From the NCBI RefSeq assembly GCF_016545825.1, contig NC_052621.1, positions 38,640,687 to 38,704,686 of the forward strand: a stretch of DNA of 64,000 nucleotides, in the 5' to 3' direction. Within the stretch, counting starts at the first letter, position 1. Every line of letters starts with the position of its first letter. The position numbers were made by a program, and so were the translations under genes. Positions 1 to 12,080 of the stretch are shown in pieces. The stretch comes from Eucalyptus grandis (Eukaryota > Streptophyta > Magnoliopsida > Myrtales > Myrtaceae). Under the pieces are notes generated by a model. It was given only the letters and a program-made list of their open reading frames with translations, did not search any database and had not been told where the DNA came from.

Positions 1-135
1 TTATTAGATTATAATTTTCTTTATATAATCTATTTCTAAACAGAGTTGGTTTAAAAGCAAAATTATATACTTTACTCTATAAAATTTGTTTTCGCACCTA
101 TTCACCCACTTTAGATGCTTGTACTAGCTTTCACA
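1..135 (+). repeat. 3' end of the 5' LTR of element A
   Basis: The sequence matches the end of the 3' LTR of the same element (about 11945-12080), including the A-rich stretch, the GCACCTA hairpin arm and the terminal CTTTCACA. It is followed directly by the primer binding site. The rest of this LTR lies outside the window. Confidence 0.9.
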
Positions 136-137
136 AT

Positions 138-149
138 TGGTATTAGAGC
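138..149 (+). other. Primer binding site of element A (initiator tRNA-Met type)
   Basis: TGGTATTAGAGC lies two bases after the LTR end. It differs by one base from TGGTATCAGAGC, the complement of the 3' end of plant initiator tRNA-Met, which primes minus-strand synthesis in most plant copia elements. Element E keeps the exact sequence. Confidence 0.85.
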
Positions 150-198
150 TCGTTACTCATTTAAATTGAAGTGTTTTTTACTTCAGAGTTAACGATCC

Positions 199-412
199 AT
201 GGCTAGTATATTGGCTCCAGGTCTGGTTGAAGGGTAAAGCAACACCAGACTGCCTTATTTTGATGGAAATGAATACACCATGTGAAAAAATAAGATGAAA
301 GCATTCCTAAGATCAAAGGATCCTTTCGAATGGGATGTGGTAGACAAATGAATCATTTATAAAGCTGCAACAGTCTCAGAAAGAGGAAAAGAAGCTGTTG
401 AGTCCAGTGAAA
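199..412 (+). pseudogene. gag, N-terminal fragment (element A)
   Basis: The ATG at 199 opens the same reading frame as in elements D and E, but a TAA follows after 12 codons (235-237) where D has CAA. Further stops occur downstream, for example the TGA at the position of the conserved Trp before the KMKAFLRSKD motif. The segment corresponds to the start of a UBN2-type copia Gag (capsid precursor that packages element RNA). It ends at the insertion point of the solo gypsy LTR, with target duplication TGAAA at 408-412, and resumes at 3724. Confidence 0.8.
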
Positions 413-942
413 TGTGGCACCCCTCGACGGCCCCCGAACCGTTAGGGTCGCCACTGTTTGATTTCCATTCTCTTTCACTTGACCTGATAATGTAATACTC
501 TGATACTAAGGAATTTCATTATAATTCATGAATCCTGGGGGTTTACATCTTTTAGATTCAGAAAACGATGCACACCCACTAAACATTTATAGGTAAAAGC
601 CGAACACTTTTATTTACTTAAACCAGATGGACATCATTCATCAGTACATCATAAATGCCATAGTCTTCTATACTTGGCTATACTTCAAAAGATGACTGAC
701 ATCTCCTCCAACAGTCGTATACTTAAAGTCCATTGATCAGTGTCGGTGTCCAAAAGTTCCTTCCTTTGCTATCCTCCTCCTCACAGTAATATCTAATCAC
801 TCGATCCATCTACCGGTGGCAGTGGCAGCAGAGGTATCTTATCTAGTCTAAAATGTTATTCCCCAAACAGGGTGAGTACAACTACTCAGCAGTAAGGATC
901 CACCAAACTACACAATGCATCAAATAGAACAATCAAGGTATC

Positions 943-1190
943 ATGAATAAAACACATATCATTCATGCATTCGAGCATACCTCACCTTACAGCCATGCAT
1001 ATATCACCATACAACATGCATATACCACCATGCACTTGTACTCATATCATCAAACTGCCATGCATATATCACCATACAATGTGCATATACCACCATGCAG
1101 TCATGCATATCTCGCCATGCTATCGTGCATATATCACCATGATTCGTATCATCCATGCTATCAAGCATACATCACCATGAGATCCATTCA
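943..1190. repeat. Minisatellite inside the solo gypsy LTR
   Basis: Variable short units built on ATGCATATATCACCATACAA and ATGCATATACCACCATGCA alternate through this stretch. I do not see the array in the corresponding part of the two LTRs of element T, so it probably expanded in this copy or its subfamily. The repeats create spurious open frames rich in His, Tyr, Ile and Thr. Confidence 0.7.
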
Positions 1191-1480
1191 CGCATTCATG
1201 ATCGCATTTTCAATATCAAATAGTATCAATTTACTTTCATAAGTAGATCATGCATCATGCCATATGCATACACCCATGCACATGATTCAATTTCAATTTT
1301 TATCTTTCACAAGGATCTCATAATTTTTCTTCTAGGGACCAATGTTTGCATCCCTCATTTATCGCTCGCACCCAACCTAGAATCACGAGGAACCTCCGGC
1401 ACACACCTTCGGGCATCTTGCATCCCACCTGGCATCACAAGGAATCTCCGGGGCTTGCCATGAAAATGGTTAACCCTACC

Positions 1481-1600
1481 CTCTGGGCATGCATCATAAT
1501 ACAACCCCTCACCCTCCGAGCATGTATCATAATACAACCGGACATCCCGACACTCTTAGGGAAAACCTCTGGGCATGTATTCATAATACAACCAGGCATC
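1481..1600. repeat. Degenerate direct repeats in the gypsy LTR
   Basis: Three copies of a unit containing GGGCATGTATCATAATACAACC-type sequence lie here, each followed by a CC-rich spacer. Related copies in the opposite orientation appear in the LTRs of T near 45030-45240 and 61200-61460. They are therefore an ancestral feature of this LTR family, unlike the array at 943-1190. No function can be read from them. Confidence 0.6.
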
Positions 1601-3723
1601 CAAAGGGCATTGACTCATTTGAACCTTTGGGCAACCCGACTCCCTGGGCATCGTCGGCTCACACCTCCGACGGTATCATCATTATCACAATGTATATTCA
1701 CATATATGTCTCATTTTCCACATGGCATTTGATTCAACAATATCAAAGGTCTGAACCAGCTTTTTGATGTCATATGATACGCCAAACATCACCATATATG
1801 CAGTACGCATAACATCCACGATATCACATTTCATAAAGAAGTTAATTGGTTTTTGAAACTAGAACCAATTTTCGGATAAAACAGAATGCACTTCTTTAGT
1901 GAAAATTCTTGAAAAATTAGTAAAAAATCTCAATAAATTATAGGAATTTAACATGATGTAAAAAAAATCCAGAGGAATATATTTCATGAAGAACATCATG
2001 TCAAGAAAGTTCCACATCAATCACATAGATCCATACATCACAGCAAAAGAAATTCCAGCACCACTTTTGCACAGTTTCGGAAATAATTTCGATTAAGCCC
2101 TTAAATGAACTCCAAAAATTCTGAGATTTTGATATGTTATAGCTGAGATCTAAATATAAAAGTATCATGAAGAAATATAAATTTAATTCCTTCTGGATTA
2201 AAAGCTATAATTTTTATAACTCTTCCTATCTCTCGGTTCACTGTCCAGATTCATCCTTTTCAAAGAAAATCATTTTTCCCAATAATTACTTGTCCGTTTA
2301 TCCTCAAATTTTAGTATGTTTCTCCTCAAGATGTCTTCTACAACTCTCATCCAGAACACGAGATCAAATTCATACTATATAATTGCACAAAATTCACGGA
2401 ATCACAACTGATCAACACAACAGTTTCCAGATCTAGCTTCATCAAAGAAAAATGGTTTCATCAACCAATACTTGTCAGTTTCCTTTCAAATTTTGATATG
2501 TTATTCTTCAAGAAGTCCTTTACAACTTTCATCAAGAAGTCGAAGTCAGATTCCAACTAGAACATCGCATGAAACTCACGAAGTCATCAAAGGTCGGACT
2601 GTTTTTCCAGAAACAGAATACTAGGCTAGAACACAACTCCTATAACTTCGAAATTTCACACTTCATCCACATCCGAAATTCACCATTCATCATACACAAA
2701 ACACAGCAAGAAAGTGATAGATCAATGGACTCTACTTGCCTCTAATCCAAGCAAAACACAGCAAACACACGGCGGGCCAAAGCGGCTCAACGGTGGCAAA
2801 GACGAGCGGTGTCGATGGCGGCGGTGCACGAGCACAGGCAGAGAGCAGTCCTCTCCCTCCCCTTTCCTCGCTGCTCACACTTGCGCTCACCACTCTCTCT
2901 TTCTCTCTTACTCGCTCGCTCTACCTCTCTCTCGGTTTTCTGTTTAGTTAGTCTCTCTCTTGCTCACATCTACGAGCATTTTGGTCATTGGTTTTGCTCA
3001 AAACCAGTCAACAAAGAGGGGGGTTTTCGATGGCAGAAGGAGAAAACGACGGGTGGAAGGGACGTGGCTGTCTTTGCTCACGTCTTCATTGTGCTGGCCG
3101 AAGGAGAGAAGGAGGCGATGACTGATGGAGACTCCATGGCCTTCATTCGGCCTTCCTTTGCCAGCGCACGATGAGCTGTCGTGGGCTCTCTCTCTCGGTC
3201 AATTTGTCTCTCTTCCGTTGACTAGCAAAAGAGGGACGTGGCTTCCGCTCGGCTCCTCCTCCTCCATGGGCTGGCCACCGAATGGGGAAGCAACGTGGCT
3301 GCTCCTAGGCTTCCTTCAGTCAATAATCTCAAAACTCGTTGACTCCATTTGCCGACCGAATGAGGGGGAAGCTCGGCAGCTTGGGCTTACTTGGGCTGAG
3401 ATAAGCCCACGCATGTACGTCCCCATACAAATTAATATTTCCTCCTTACTTGACTAACTTCAAAAAGAAACGTGACTAAGATAAGTGTCCAAAAATTTCT
3501 CTTGCTGCGTGGTTGGTTGGTCCAAGAAATAAAATAACGTGGCCGTTGGTGAGATCGTTCATATGGCCATTCAAAGACGAATTTCTTTTTTTTCTCCATA
3601 AGTAAATATTTCGGGACATCGAGTGGCAATGAGACTAGGCCAAATGTGGTACTGACGATACTCCCTTTGATTACTCACAAACCGTTGCATATTTAAGAGT
3701 CGTCAAAATTTCCGGATGCCACA

Positions 3724-5227
3724 TGAAATGACTCAAGAAGAGATAACCAAGAGACAAACTATTGATGCAAAAGCAATTTATTCCTTATATTGTGCATTAT
3801 CTCCTACTGAATATAACAGAATATCTTCTTGTGAAACAGCTAAAGAAGTCTGGGATAGATTGCACATCATCTATGAAGGAATCGATCGAGTGAAAGAAAC
3901 CAGAATCAATATTCTGCTTGGTCAATATGAAGTCTTCAAGATGAAACTAGAAGAATCTATCACTGACATGTTTAGTCGTTTTGCAGAAATCATGAATGGT
4001 CTTGAGTATCAGGGTCAACCAATCTCTGAACCCATGAAGGTTAACAAGTTACTGCGTGAACATTCCAAAAATTGGAATCACATAAAGACCTCAATAAGGG
4101 AGACATAAAGAATCATGCCACTCTCTGTTGATGAATTGGTTGGCACTCCTTAGTCTTATGAAGTGGAGCAAATCAATGAAGATGAAGATCCCAAAGGTAA
4201 AAAAATCCATTGTATTAAAATCTAATGATGATTCTGATGTCACAGATTCTAAAGATGATATGGACGATGAGGAGCTTGCTCTCATGATAAGAATGTTCAA
4301 AAAGCTGAATAGAAAATGAAGAAGATTCAATTCGAAGAAACAAAGTTCTCAAAAGCTACAAAATAAATCAGCTAAGGATGATCAATCCAACAAGGATGTA
4401 ATTTGCTTTGAATGAGAAAAAGGGACACATCAAACCCAACTGTCCCTCGCTGAAAAGAAAGAAAGGAAAAACTGAGAAATATCGAAAAGCACTTAAAGCA
4501 TAAACTTGGAGTGATACCGAATGTGAAGAAAGTGATGATGATTATGCCAATATTTGTCTTATGGCACACTCAAAATCAGATTTAGGCTCTGAGACAGACT
4601 CAGACTCAGACTCAGACAGTGAAATCGAAGTAAATAATTTAAAAATTCATACTAAAGTCTCCAAATATATTGATGAATTATGTCTTAGTCTCAAAATCTC
4701 TCTCAAGAGGATTTTGAACTTAAAAGGGAAAATTCTGCACTAAAGCAACATGAGATTGTTTGAAAGGAAAATGTTGAAAGTTTAGATAAAAATGTTATTA
4801 CTTTGAAAGAAAATACAAACAATCTTTCAAAAGAAAATGCATTTTTGAAAAATGATATCTCAAGTATTTCTAAAAGATTTTCTATAGGATCTGAGAAATT
4901 AGAAAAGATTCTTTCAGCAGAAAGAATTTACTTCAACAAATCAGGTTTGGGAATGACTGTTGAAACCATTCCTCTAATTGATTTTCCTAAGGTAAATGAA
5001 AGAATTAAACAAAGACCTACAAAAGATTCTTACAAAAATCATTTCCAAAAAGTTTTTGTAAAACATGTAGGCCACAGTGCTCTTAAATGTTCTAGGTGTA
5101 AAAGCTCGAGCATTTTGAAAAAAATGTCATATGGTTTGGAAACCTGTGAGAAAGGTTTGGACAAAGACTGTATATCACACTAACTACATTGGACCCAAGA
5201 AAATATGGGTACCAAAGAAAGCTTGAG
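3724..5227 (+). pseudogene. gag, remainder after the solo LTR (element A)
   Basis: 3724-4108 encodes the UBN2-like capsid core (motif ALSPTEYNRISSCETAKEVW), then a TAA stands at about 4108 where the frame should continue. Downstream are an acidic linker, a damaged CCHC knuckle near 4410-4450 (a TGA falls inside CFE.EKG), a Ser/Asp-rich stretch (4561-4640), a Lys/Glu/Leu-rich coiled-coil-like stretch (4640-4900) and a second Cys/His cluster (HSALKCSRCKS) near 5080. It ends at a TGA (5224), followed in the same frame by TAA and ATGCAG, the same arrangement as in E. Function would be capsid and RNA packaging; the copy is inactive. Confidence 0.85.
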
Positions 5228-5235
5228 ATTTTTTT

Positions 5236-6480
5236 TAAATGCAGGTCACTATCAAGAAAAAGGTTAAATGGTACTTGGATAGTGGATGCTCTAGACATAT
5301 GATAGGAGACTCAAGTTGTTTCATAAAGCTTATGCAAGTTAATGGTGGAAAAGTTTCTTTTGGTAGAAGTAGCAAAGGCATAATTGTAGGATGCGGAACT
5401 ATAAAGATTGGAAGTCTCACAATCAATAACGTTTCCTTAGTATAAGGACTCAACTACAACTTGCTGAGTATCAGTCAGCTGTGCGACATCGGTTTCAAAA
5501 TCAACTTTCAAGAAGGAATATATTCAGGAACTAGTAAAGACTCCTCTCAGACTTTCATGGGGCGAAGACATAGGAATATCTATCTCTTGGATATCAGACC
5601 GGAAAAATCTCAATGTCTAATCTCAATTCAAGATGAAGCGAATCTATGGCACAGAAAATTTGGGCACATCAACATGAAGCAAATAGCCAAAATCTCAGCA
5701 AAGAAGCTTGTTTGTGGACTACCCAATCTGACATACCAAAAGTCTAACCTATGCACACCATGCGTATTGGGAAAACATGTAAGAAATTCATTCAAATCAA
5801 TAAATCAAGTGTCCACTAATCGTGTACTGCAGCTCTTGCATATGGATCTCTTTGGACCAACTAGAACTCAGAGCATTGGAGGTAAGAAATATTGCCTAGT
5901 AATTGTGGATGATTATTCACGATTCACTTGGGTATATTTCCTAGCAAGTAAGTCTGAAATCTTTTCTTATTTTATAAAATTTTCTAAGAAAGTTCAAAAT
6001 AAGAAAGGGTATGTTATTTCAAATATACGGACAGACCATGGAGGTAAATTTGAAAATCAAGACTTTGCTAAATTTTGTGATGAATCTGGTTTTCAACATG
6101 TATTCTTCTCACCTTATACTCTAGAGCAGAATTGAGTTGTGGAAAGGAAGAATAGATCATTGCAGGACATGGCTAGAACTCTTTTAATTGAAAGTAACAT
6201 TTCTTCTCATTTTTAGGTTGAAGCAGTTTCTACAGCGTGCTATATTATTAATAGAGTCTTCTTAAGGCCTATTCTGGAGAAAACTCCCTATGAGTTGTTC
6301 AAAGGAAAGAAGACAATTGTTTCCTATTTTCATGTGTTTAGTTGCAAATGTTTTATATTAAAAAATGCAAATGATCGAATTGGTAAGTTTGAAGAAAAAT
6401 CAGATGAAGGTATCTTCCTTGGATATTCAACCACTAGCAAAGCTTACAGAGTATACAACAAAAAGACTTAATCTGTGGAG
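5236..6480 (+). pseudogene. pol: protease and integrase part (element A)
   Basis: The protease has the aspartic site DSGCSRHM (near 5278-5301). A TAA at about 5446 interrupts the frame just before the GAG-pre-integrase region, whose zinc-binding LWHRKFGH motif sits near 5645. The integrase core shows the first Asp in HMDLFGPTR and the second in RTDHGGKF (Glu of the usual GGEF replaced by Lys). A stop (TGA, 6133) falls just before the region holding the catalytic Glu (VVERKNRS). The C-terminal part is readable to about 6480 with further stops. Confidence 0.88.
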
Positions 6481-6814
6481 GAATCGATGAATGTCAAATT
6501 CCAAGACTTTATGCAAAATCAATTGATTCGAGACTCAACCTGAAGAATTTGAACTTGCTCTAGACTCTACAAAGTCTAAATCTCCAGAAGCAGCTCGGAC
6601 TTCAGAAAACCAGCAACGAATGATCATTGGAGAATCAAATGAAGAAAAAGACCAACAATCTAACAAATCAACCAGCAACTGGAAGCACAAGGCTAGTCAT
6701 CCAAAAGAACTCATTGTTCTTGACATTAATGAGGGAATTCGTACAAGATCCAAAAGGGGTGAAGAGTCTAGTGTTGTGGCTCTTATTTCTGAAATAGAAC
6801 CCAAGAAAGCTTGA

Positions 6815-8225
6815 TTGAAGCTATGCAAGAAGAACTCGAGCAATTCAGGATCAATGATGTATGGGAATTGACTCCTAAATCGAAAGGTAAATCTATCATT
6901 GAAGCCAAATGGGTTTTTAGGAACAAGATAAACGAGAAAGGAAAAGTCATAAGGAACAAAGCAAGACTTGTGGCCAAAGGATATATGTAAGAATAAGGGA
7001 TAGACTATGATGAGACCTACGCACCAGTAGCAAGGTTAGAAGCAATTAGATTATTACTTGCTTTTGCTTGTTATAAGAATTTTAGGTTATTCCAAATGGA
7101 CGTCAAAAGCACTTTCCTAAATGGATTTATCCAAGAGAAAGTCTATGTGGAACAACCTCCTGGTTTTGAAGACCCAAGGAAATCAAACTTTGTTTTCAGA
7201 TTGAAAAATGCGCTATATGGTTTAAAGCAAGCACCTCGAGCTTGGTATGACAGACTAAGTAAGTTTTTAATCCAAAATGGCTATGTTAAAGGTAAAGTAG
7301 ATACTACACTGTTTATCAAAAGAGAAAGCAAAAACTTTTTGCTTGTTCAAATTTATGTTGATGATATTATTTTTGAATCTCCTAATGAAAATCTGTGCAA
7401 GAAATTCTCTAAGACTATGCATGATGAGTTTGAAATGAGCATGATGAGTGAACTATCCTTCTTTCTCGGACTTCAAGTAAAACAATTGAAGGAAGGAATT
7501 TTCATTTACCAAGAAAAATATGCTAAATAACTTGTGAAAAAGTTCGGCTTGGAGAATTGCAAAAAAATTGATATACCAATGTCAAGTTCCTCGAAGCTGG
7601 ACAAAGATGAAGGAGGAAAGAAAGTTGACCAGAAGCTATACATGAGTATCATTGACTCACTTCTTTATCTTACTACTTCTAGACCTGACATTCTGTTTAG
7701 TGTTTGTATTTGTGCCAGATTTCAATCAAATCCCAAAGAATCTCATTTAACTGCTGCAAAACGCATCATCAAATACGTTGCATCTACTTCTAATCTCGGT
7801 CTCTGGTATCCTAAAGAATGAGACTTTACTCTTCTTGGATATTCAGATGTAGACCTAGCATGATGCAGAGTTGATAGGAAGAGCACCTTGGGCACTTGTC
7901 AATTACTTGGGAACAGGACAATATCTTGGTTTTAGAAGAAGCAAAGTACCGTAGCTCTTTCTATAGCTGAAGCAGAATATGTGTCTCTTGGAAGTTGTTG
8001 TTCACAAATTTTGTGGATAAAGCAGCCTCACCAAGAATCTAATTCTTCATTTGAGAGCAAAGCATATAGAGATTCGACATCATTTCATTAGAGATCATGT
8101 TCAAAATGGAGAAGTCTCGATTTAATTCATTGACTCAAAGAATCAACTAGCAGACATCTTCACAAAGCCTTTAGAGAAAAGTCAATTCGAGCTTATTCGT
8201 TCCAGACTCAATATTTTAAAGTTTG
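6815..8225 (+). pseudogene. pol: reverse transcriptase and RNase H (element A)
   Basis: The copia RT (PF07727-type) starts near 6815. Blocks visible are the FQMDVKSTFLNGF region (about 7090), YGLKQAPRAWYDRLSKF (about 7215) and the catalytic IYVDDIIF (about 7350). Stops occur near 6988, at 7528 and at 7819. RNase H follows but is more damaged: a deletion near 8030 removes the stretch that in E reads through the RNase H centre. It ends near 8225 with the tail seen in the other copies (LNIL). The coding region is inactive. Confidence 0.88.
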
Positions 8226-8697
8226 AAGAAGTTCAAACTCAGGGATAAAAGTATAATGATATTCAGACTCAGACGATCAAGATTTACGGCTGTAAGTTAT
8301 TCTCGTTTTTAGAAATTTATCTCACGGATAAAATCTCAAAAAGGTACGATTATCTATTAATATGTAATTGATTGATGTTATTAATCTCGAAAAGGTACAA
8401 TTATCTTCCCCAGTTTTGCAATTATTGTAATCATTCCTTTTCGAAAAATGAGTTATTTTTTAAAAGACGATTATCTATTCTTTCAAAAAAGCAGTTATTT
8501 TTGAAAAGGCATTTTCTGTTTTTCCTTTTACGACGTTCGTATGCCTCTTTTCGACTGCTTTATATACTGATCGTCTTCCTCACAAACCCTAAAAAGCACA
8601 GACCTTCGCTTTCTTACTTTTACTCACTAGTTTAATCTTCAAAGTTCTCACCTTTTTTTCGCGAATCGAGTTTGGAATCTCTCAAAGACTGTGATAA

Positions 8698-10750
8698 TGG
8701 CATCCTAAAGAAAGTCTTCAAGGATCGCGAACGGGGACCACAACACATGCATGAGGGTCTTACACATTTTGACCTCACCGAGGAAAAAGAATCCCTAAGA
8801 CAGCAGCATAGCTCACAACATTCTCAACCGTGTCAATCTTCTCAAGCTAGACCTCGAGATATTGATCAAAGAGCGGAGGAAGAAATCATTGAAGATGTAG
8901 AACCCGTAAGAACTCAAAAGCCCGCCTTTATCTTTAAGCTTTACTCTGCTTTGAAGAAGGGAGGCACTCCCTTGAACTATATCGATGAATTTTTTAAAGA
9001 TAAAGGGTATCGAAATGAAACCCACTTTTTGCGAACAATGGAACGATTGGAGATTGCTCCTACGGGGTCGGCAGATCGAGTATTTACGTATATTCCTAGT
9101 GATCCATGTGTTGGAGGTCTTAGTCAGCCTGATGGGAGTGATGATGACAAAATGTACACTCATTTCAAGCCTAGAATGGGTGTTAGGGCAAATATTCGAA
9201 GCAAAAGAACAGATTTGTTTCGCTTGGAGGAACACGAACACAAGTGACTTTACTCCAAGTTGCTAAAAAGAGGGGTGATCAATCCGAGAAGTGTAGACTT
9301 TCATTTTCTTAATTCTTTGAATGTGAAGCTGCGAGAGAAATTCACTCGACTTCAGCTTAAGCGTTTTTGTTCTGAGACGACAGAGGCATATCCAGAACTT
9401 ACTGCTTACTTCTATTCTAATCTAAGTTTCTTGGATGCGAGTAGATTTTCGTTTAGTGTTCGAGATCATGACTATATCGTTGACATGGACATATTGGCGA
9501 ATGTGATTGGAGTAGAGCGAGGGGCATTCCAATCGATTAGTGTGTCTGTTAGTCGTGCGACGGTGGAGCTTGTTTGGGATGGACCTCAACATTTTGCTTC
9601 ACAAGATCATGATCAATTGCCTCAGACCCAAGTCAACCTCAAAGACCGACGTCTCTAACTCAGAAGCAAAGCTGATGTATGCTATCAATGATGGCAAGAA
9701 GTTCTCTCTGCCTCACATAATCATGTTTCACATGTACAGAATGATGGCGAAAGACAGATGGCAACTACCGTACTTGGCGCTTGTTACAAAGCTTTTCAGA
9801 CGTTTCGATATTCAGCCTTCTAGGATTTTAGGTGTTCGATCATGTGATCAAATACTAGTGGGACTGAAAATGGTTTCTAAAATGCATTTGAAAGAGCTGG
9901 ACAAGGCTTTGGAGCGATCGAAAGAGAAAACCCCTGTCAAGTCTCACCAAGGTTCTTTAGTTGCAAAACGGAAAGGGAAGGAGCTCATGACAGCTCCATC
10001 CAAGAAAAGAAGAGCACTCGTTCTGGAGGATGAAGAGGATGAGGACGATATTACCATTTCCGCTCTTGCATTGAGAAATCTACAAAGTGTTGTTCCAGAG
10101 ATAAAGGAGAGAGAGGATTGAGACAGAGACAAAGAAGAGGAAAGGAGTGGAGAGAGAGAAACAATGCAAAAAGAAGCAGATGAAGAAAGAATTGCAGAAA
10201 AAGAAGAAGGGAGAGGTGAACAAGAGGAAACAGAGCATGAAGCGTACTTCTCATCTCCCGAGGGCATTGAAACGGGGGAGTTGCTGAAAAAGAGGTACAT
10301 CTTCAATTGTTGTTCCTAGTGAATGTGTTAATCATTCACCTGAAGATCTAGAAGACATCTATGCCTCTCAATTCCCAGAGGAAGGTCATGAGGTTTCATC
10401 GGCAAATCTAAGTGATCATGCTGGCTTGCCATCATCTACAAATACTCCTACTGATCATGCAAAGGCCAATACTCAGATCGATAATTCAGCAGACTTTTGC
10501 AGAGTGCTAGTTGTTCTTATGGAGATGTGAGGCCAGATTTATGCCATGGGATGCAAAGTTCAGAACTTGCAGAATGCAGGTCAAGCTTCTTCAGTTCCCT
10601 TGCATGATCAAGTTCATGCCCTTGCTCTTCAAGTCAAGCAAATGCCAAGGGTGAAGATGTGGCTCAACTGAAGGAGGATTTGAAAAAGATGGAAGGGATT
10701 GTCTAGTCAATGGTAGATTTCCAGCTTGTTTGTGTTCCTAGGCAACCATA
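8698..10750 (+). pseudogene. env-like ORF (element A)
   Basis: It lies between pol and the 3' LTR, as in SIRE1-type elements. The ATG at 8698 is followed by a stop after three codons; E has an open frame there. Readable parts are 8740-9246 (acidic start, then the LNYIDEFFKDKGYRNETHFL region), 9260-9590 (core with LTAYFYSNLSFLDASRFSF) and 9620-10120 after a frameshift and a deletion near 9590-9620, ending in a Lys-rich and Asp/Glu-rich stretch. 10120-10740 is a degenerate Glu-rich and coiled-coil C-terminus. The core probably belongs to the family called putative plant transposon protein (PF20167, from memory). Its function is not established, and homology to viral envelopes is not shown. Confidence 0.8.
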
Positions 10751-11117
10751 ATTCCATTATCTTTTAATCTCTACATTTTTTAATGCGACAAAAAGGGGGA
10801 GAGATGGTGCAGATTTGAAACTCTACTCTCGTTTTTGACCTTACTTTTTGAATGACTTTTTACTTTTGTTTGGTTGTTACTAGATTTGAATTTGGTTTGT
10901 TTGATCGTTTGTTTATTTTGAGCACTATTGGTATTTCATGGCAAAGATAGTTGTTTATTTACATGACTAACTTATTTCCTATGGATGCAGATTTAATGCT
11001 GTCTTTACTAAGTCAATTATCTTTTATAAGATATCCATGTTTGCTTGAGTACTGTTTTGCAGGTCAAAAATATCCAAATTAGCAGGAAAGTTTTGTCACC
11101 ATAAAAAATGGGGAGAT
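10751..11117 (+). other. 3' non-coding region and polypurine tract of A
   Basis: No coding potential is seen. An internal AAAAAGGGGGAGA (about 10791) resembles a second polypurine tract. The tract adjoining the LTR is AAAAAATGGGGAGA at about 11104-11117, which primes plus-strand synthesis in LTR elements. The same pair of tracts, about 300 bp apart, is present in E (55715 and 56015). Confidence 0.7.
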
Positions 11118-12080
11118 TGTTGGAGAAAACTTCCTTGCGTGTTTTGAAGCTAACAAAACGTTTCCATCAGTCTAGTCTGAAAGTCTGAAGACTTACGAGA
11201 CTCTTTAGTCGAAGTCTGAAGACCGCCGAACCGCCAGACTCAAGATTCAAAGTCTATCCTCATTGACAGTTTCTAGACCGTTGAAGAAGTCTTATCCAGA
11301 ACTGAGTATTTTGTTAAGGATTTGATTCTATTGACTGAAGAAGATCTCTCGACTGGATATAGCATCTTGGAATCTATTATTCGTTTTGATTTCAATTCAG
11401 ATAATTTAGATCGGTTGATTGGCGAATCATACTTGGAAGGTTCTACTTATGGAAACCTAGATCATGATTGTATAGGCAAGCATGATTGGTGGGTTATTGT
11501 CATATTCCTTAAATGACTCGAAATCTCCCTAATTGATTCTGTCTAACGGGTAGATTGGAAGAGCTCCTTTGGTAAGTGCCAACGGGTATGAAGGCATGGA
11601 GGAGTATATAAGGAAGATGTTCTAGTTATTCGAATGTGTGTGCAATAGAAGAATTCCAAAGTCTGAAGCTCCTTGTTCTTAGTCAATTCAATTGTTGAGC
11701 AAAAACTTGTACTCAAAAGAGAGTTTATACTTATGTGAGACCTTGAAGAAGTGTAGTAGAGTTTCTACATTGTGGAATGGAAGAAGAGCTATAATGTAAC
11801 AACTCTTTTGATTCTTAGTGAAATCCAGCCGGTGGGCTGTCAGTGCGGAAGAGTGGACGTAGGCTTGGATTAAGCCGAACCACTATAAACCTTGTGTTCT
11901 TATTCTCTTCCTTAAGCTCTTTTACTTTGATCATAACTCTATTTGATTATTAGTAACTAATTTCCTTTTCATAATCTATTTCTAAACAGACTTGGTTTAA
12001 AAGCAAAATTATATACTTTACTCTGTAAAATTTGTTTTCGCACCTATTCACCCCTCTAAGTGCTCGTACTAGCTTTCACA
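11118..12080 (+). repeat. 3' LTR of element A
   Basis: It runs TGTTGGAG to TTTCACA, about 963 bp, starts directly after the polypurine tract, and its last 135 bases match positions 1-135. It resembles the LTRs of E along its length, including the TATA box region and the GCACCTA hairpin arm at 12040-12046. Confidence 0.92.
11605..11611 (+). promoter_or_regulatory. TATA box of the A LTR promoter
   Basis: TATATAA occurs in the context GGAGTATATAAGGAAGA. The same context is in both LTRs of E (47884 and 56508). C and D have TATTTAA at the matching place on the minus strand. This is the expected position for the LTR promoter that makes genomic RNA. Confidence 0.65.

Larger units (their letters stand above)
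413..3723 (-). repeat. Solo LTR of Tekay-like Ty3/gypsy element, inserted in gag of A
   Basis: It starts TGTGGCACCCCTCGACGG and ends GGATGCCACA. Read on the minus strand, both ends match the two LTRs of gypsy element T (43119-46109 and 59272-62310). TGAAA is duplicated on both sides (408-412 and 3724-3728), and removing the insert restores the gag reading seen in E. No internal gypsy sequence is present, so this is a solo LTR left by recombination between the two LTRs of a full element. At 3311 bp it is about 300 bp longer than the T LTRs, partly because of a minisatellite at 943-1190. Open frames inside it are low-complexity shadows. Confidence 0.93.
1..12080 (+). mobile_element. Ty1/copia Sirevirus-type retrotransposon A, 5' end cut by window edge
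   Basis: The order is LTR end, primer binding site, gag, protease, integrase, RT, RNase H, env-like ORF, polypurine tract and 3' LTR. This is the order of plant Sireviruses (SIRE1/Maximus group), which are copia elements with an extra ORF after pol. Only the last 135 bases of the 5' LTR lie in the window, so the target duplication cannot be checked; the bases after the 3' LTR are AGAAG (12081-12085). Stops and frameshifts break every coding region, and gag is interrupted by a solo gypsy LTR at 413-3723. The element is dead. Its 3' side inserted into copia remnant G1. Confidence 0.93.

Noticed and set aside
943..1770. His/Tyr/Thr-rich and Pro-rich open frames
   Set aside because: These are products of minisatellite units within the solo gypsy LTR.
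2800..3457. Frames of 110-121 codons
   Set aside because: They lie inside the solo LTR on the antisense strand and match no domain.
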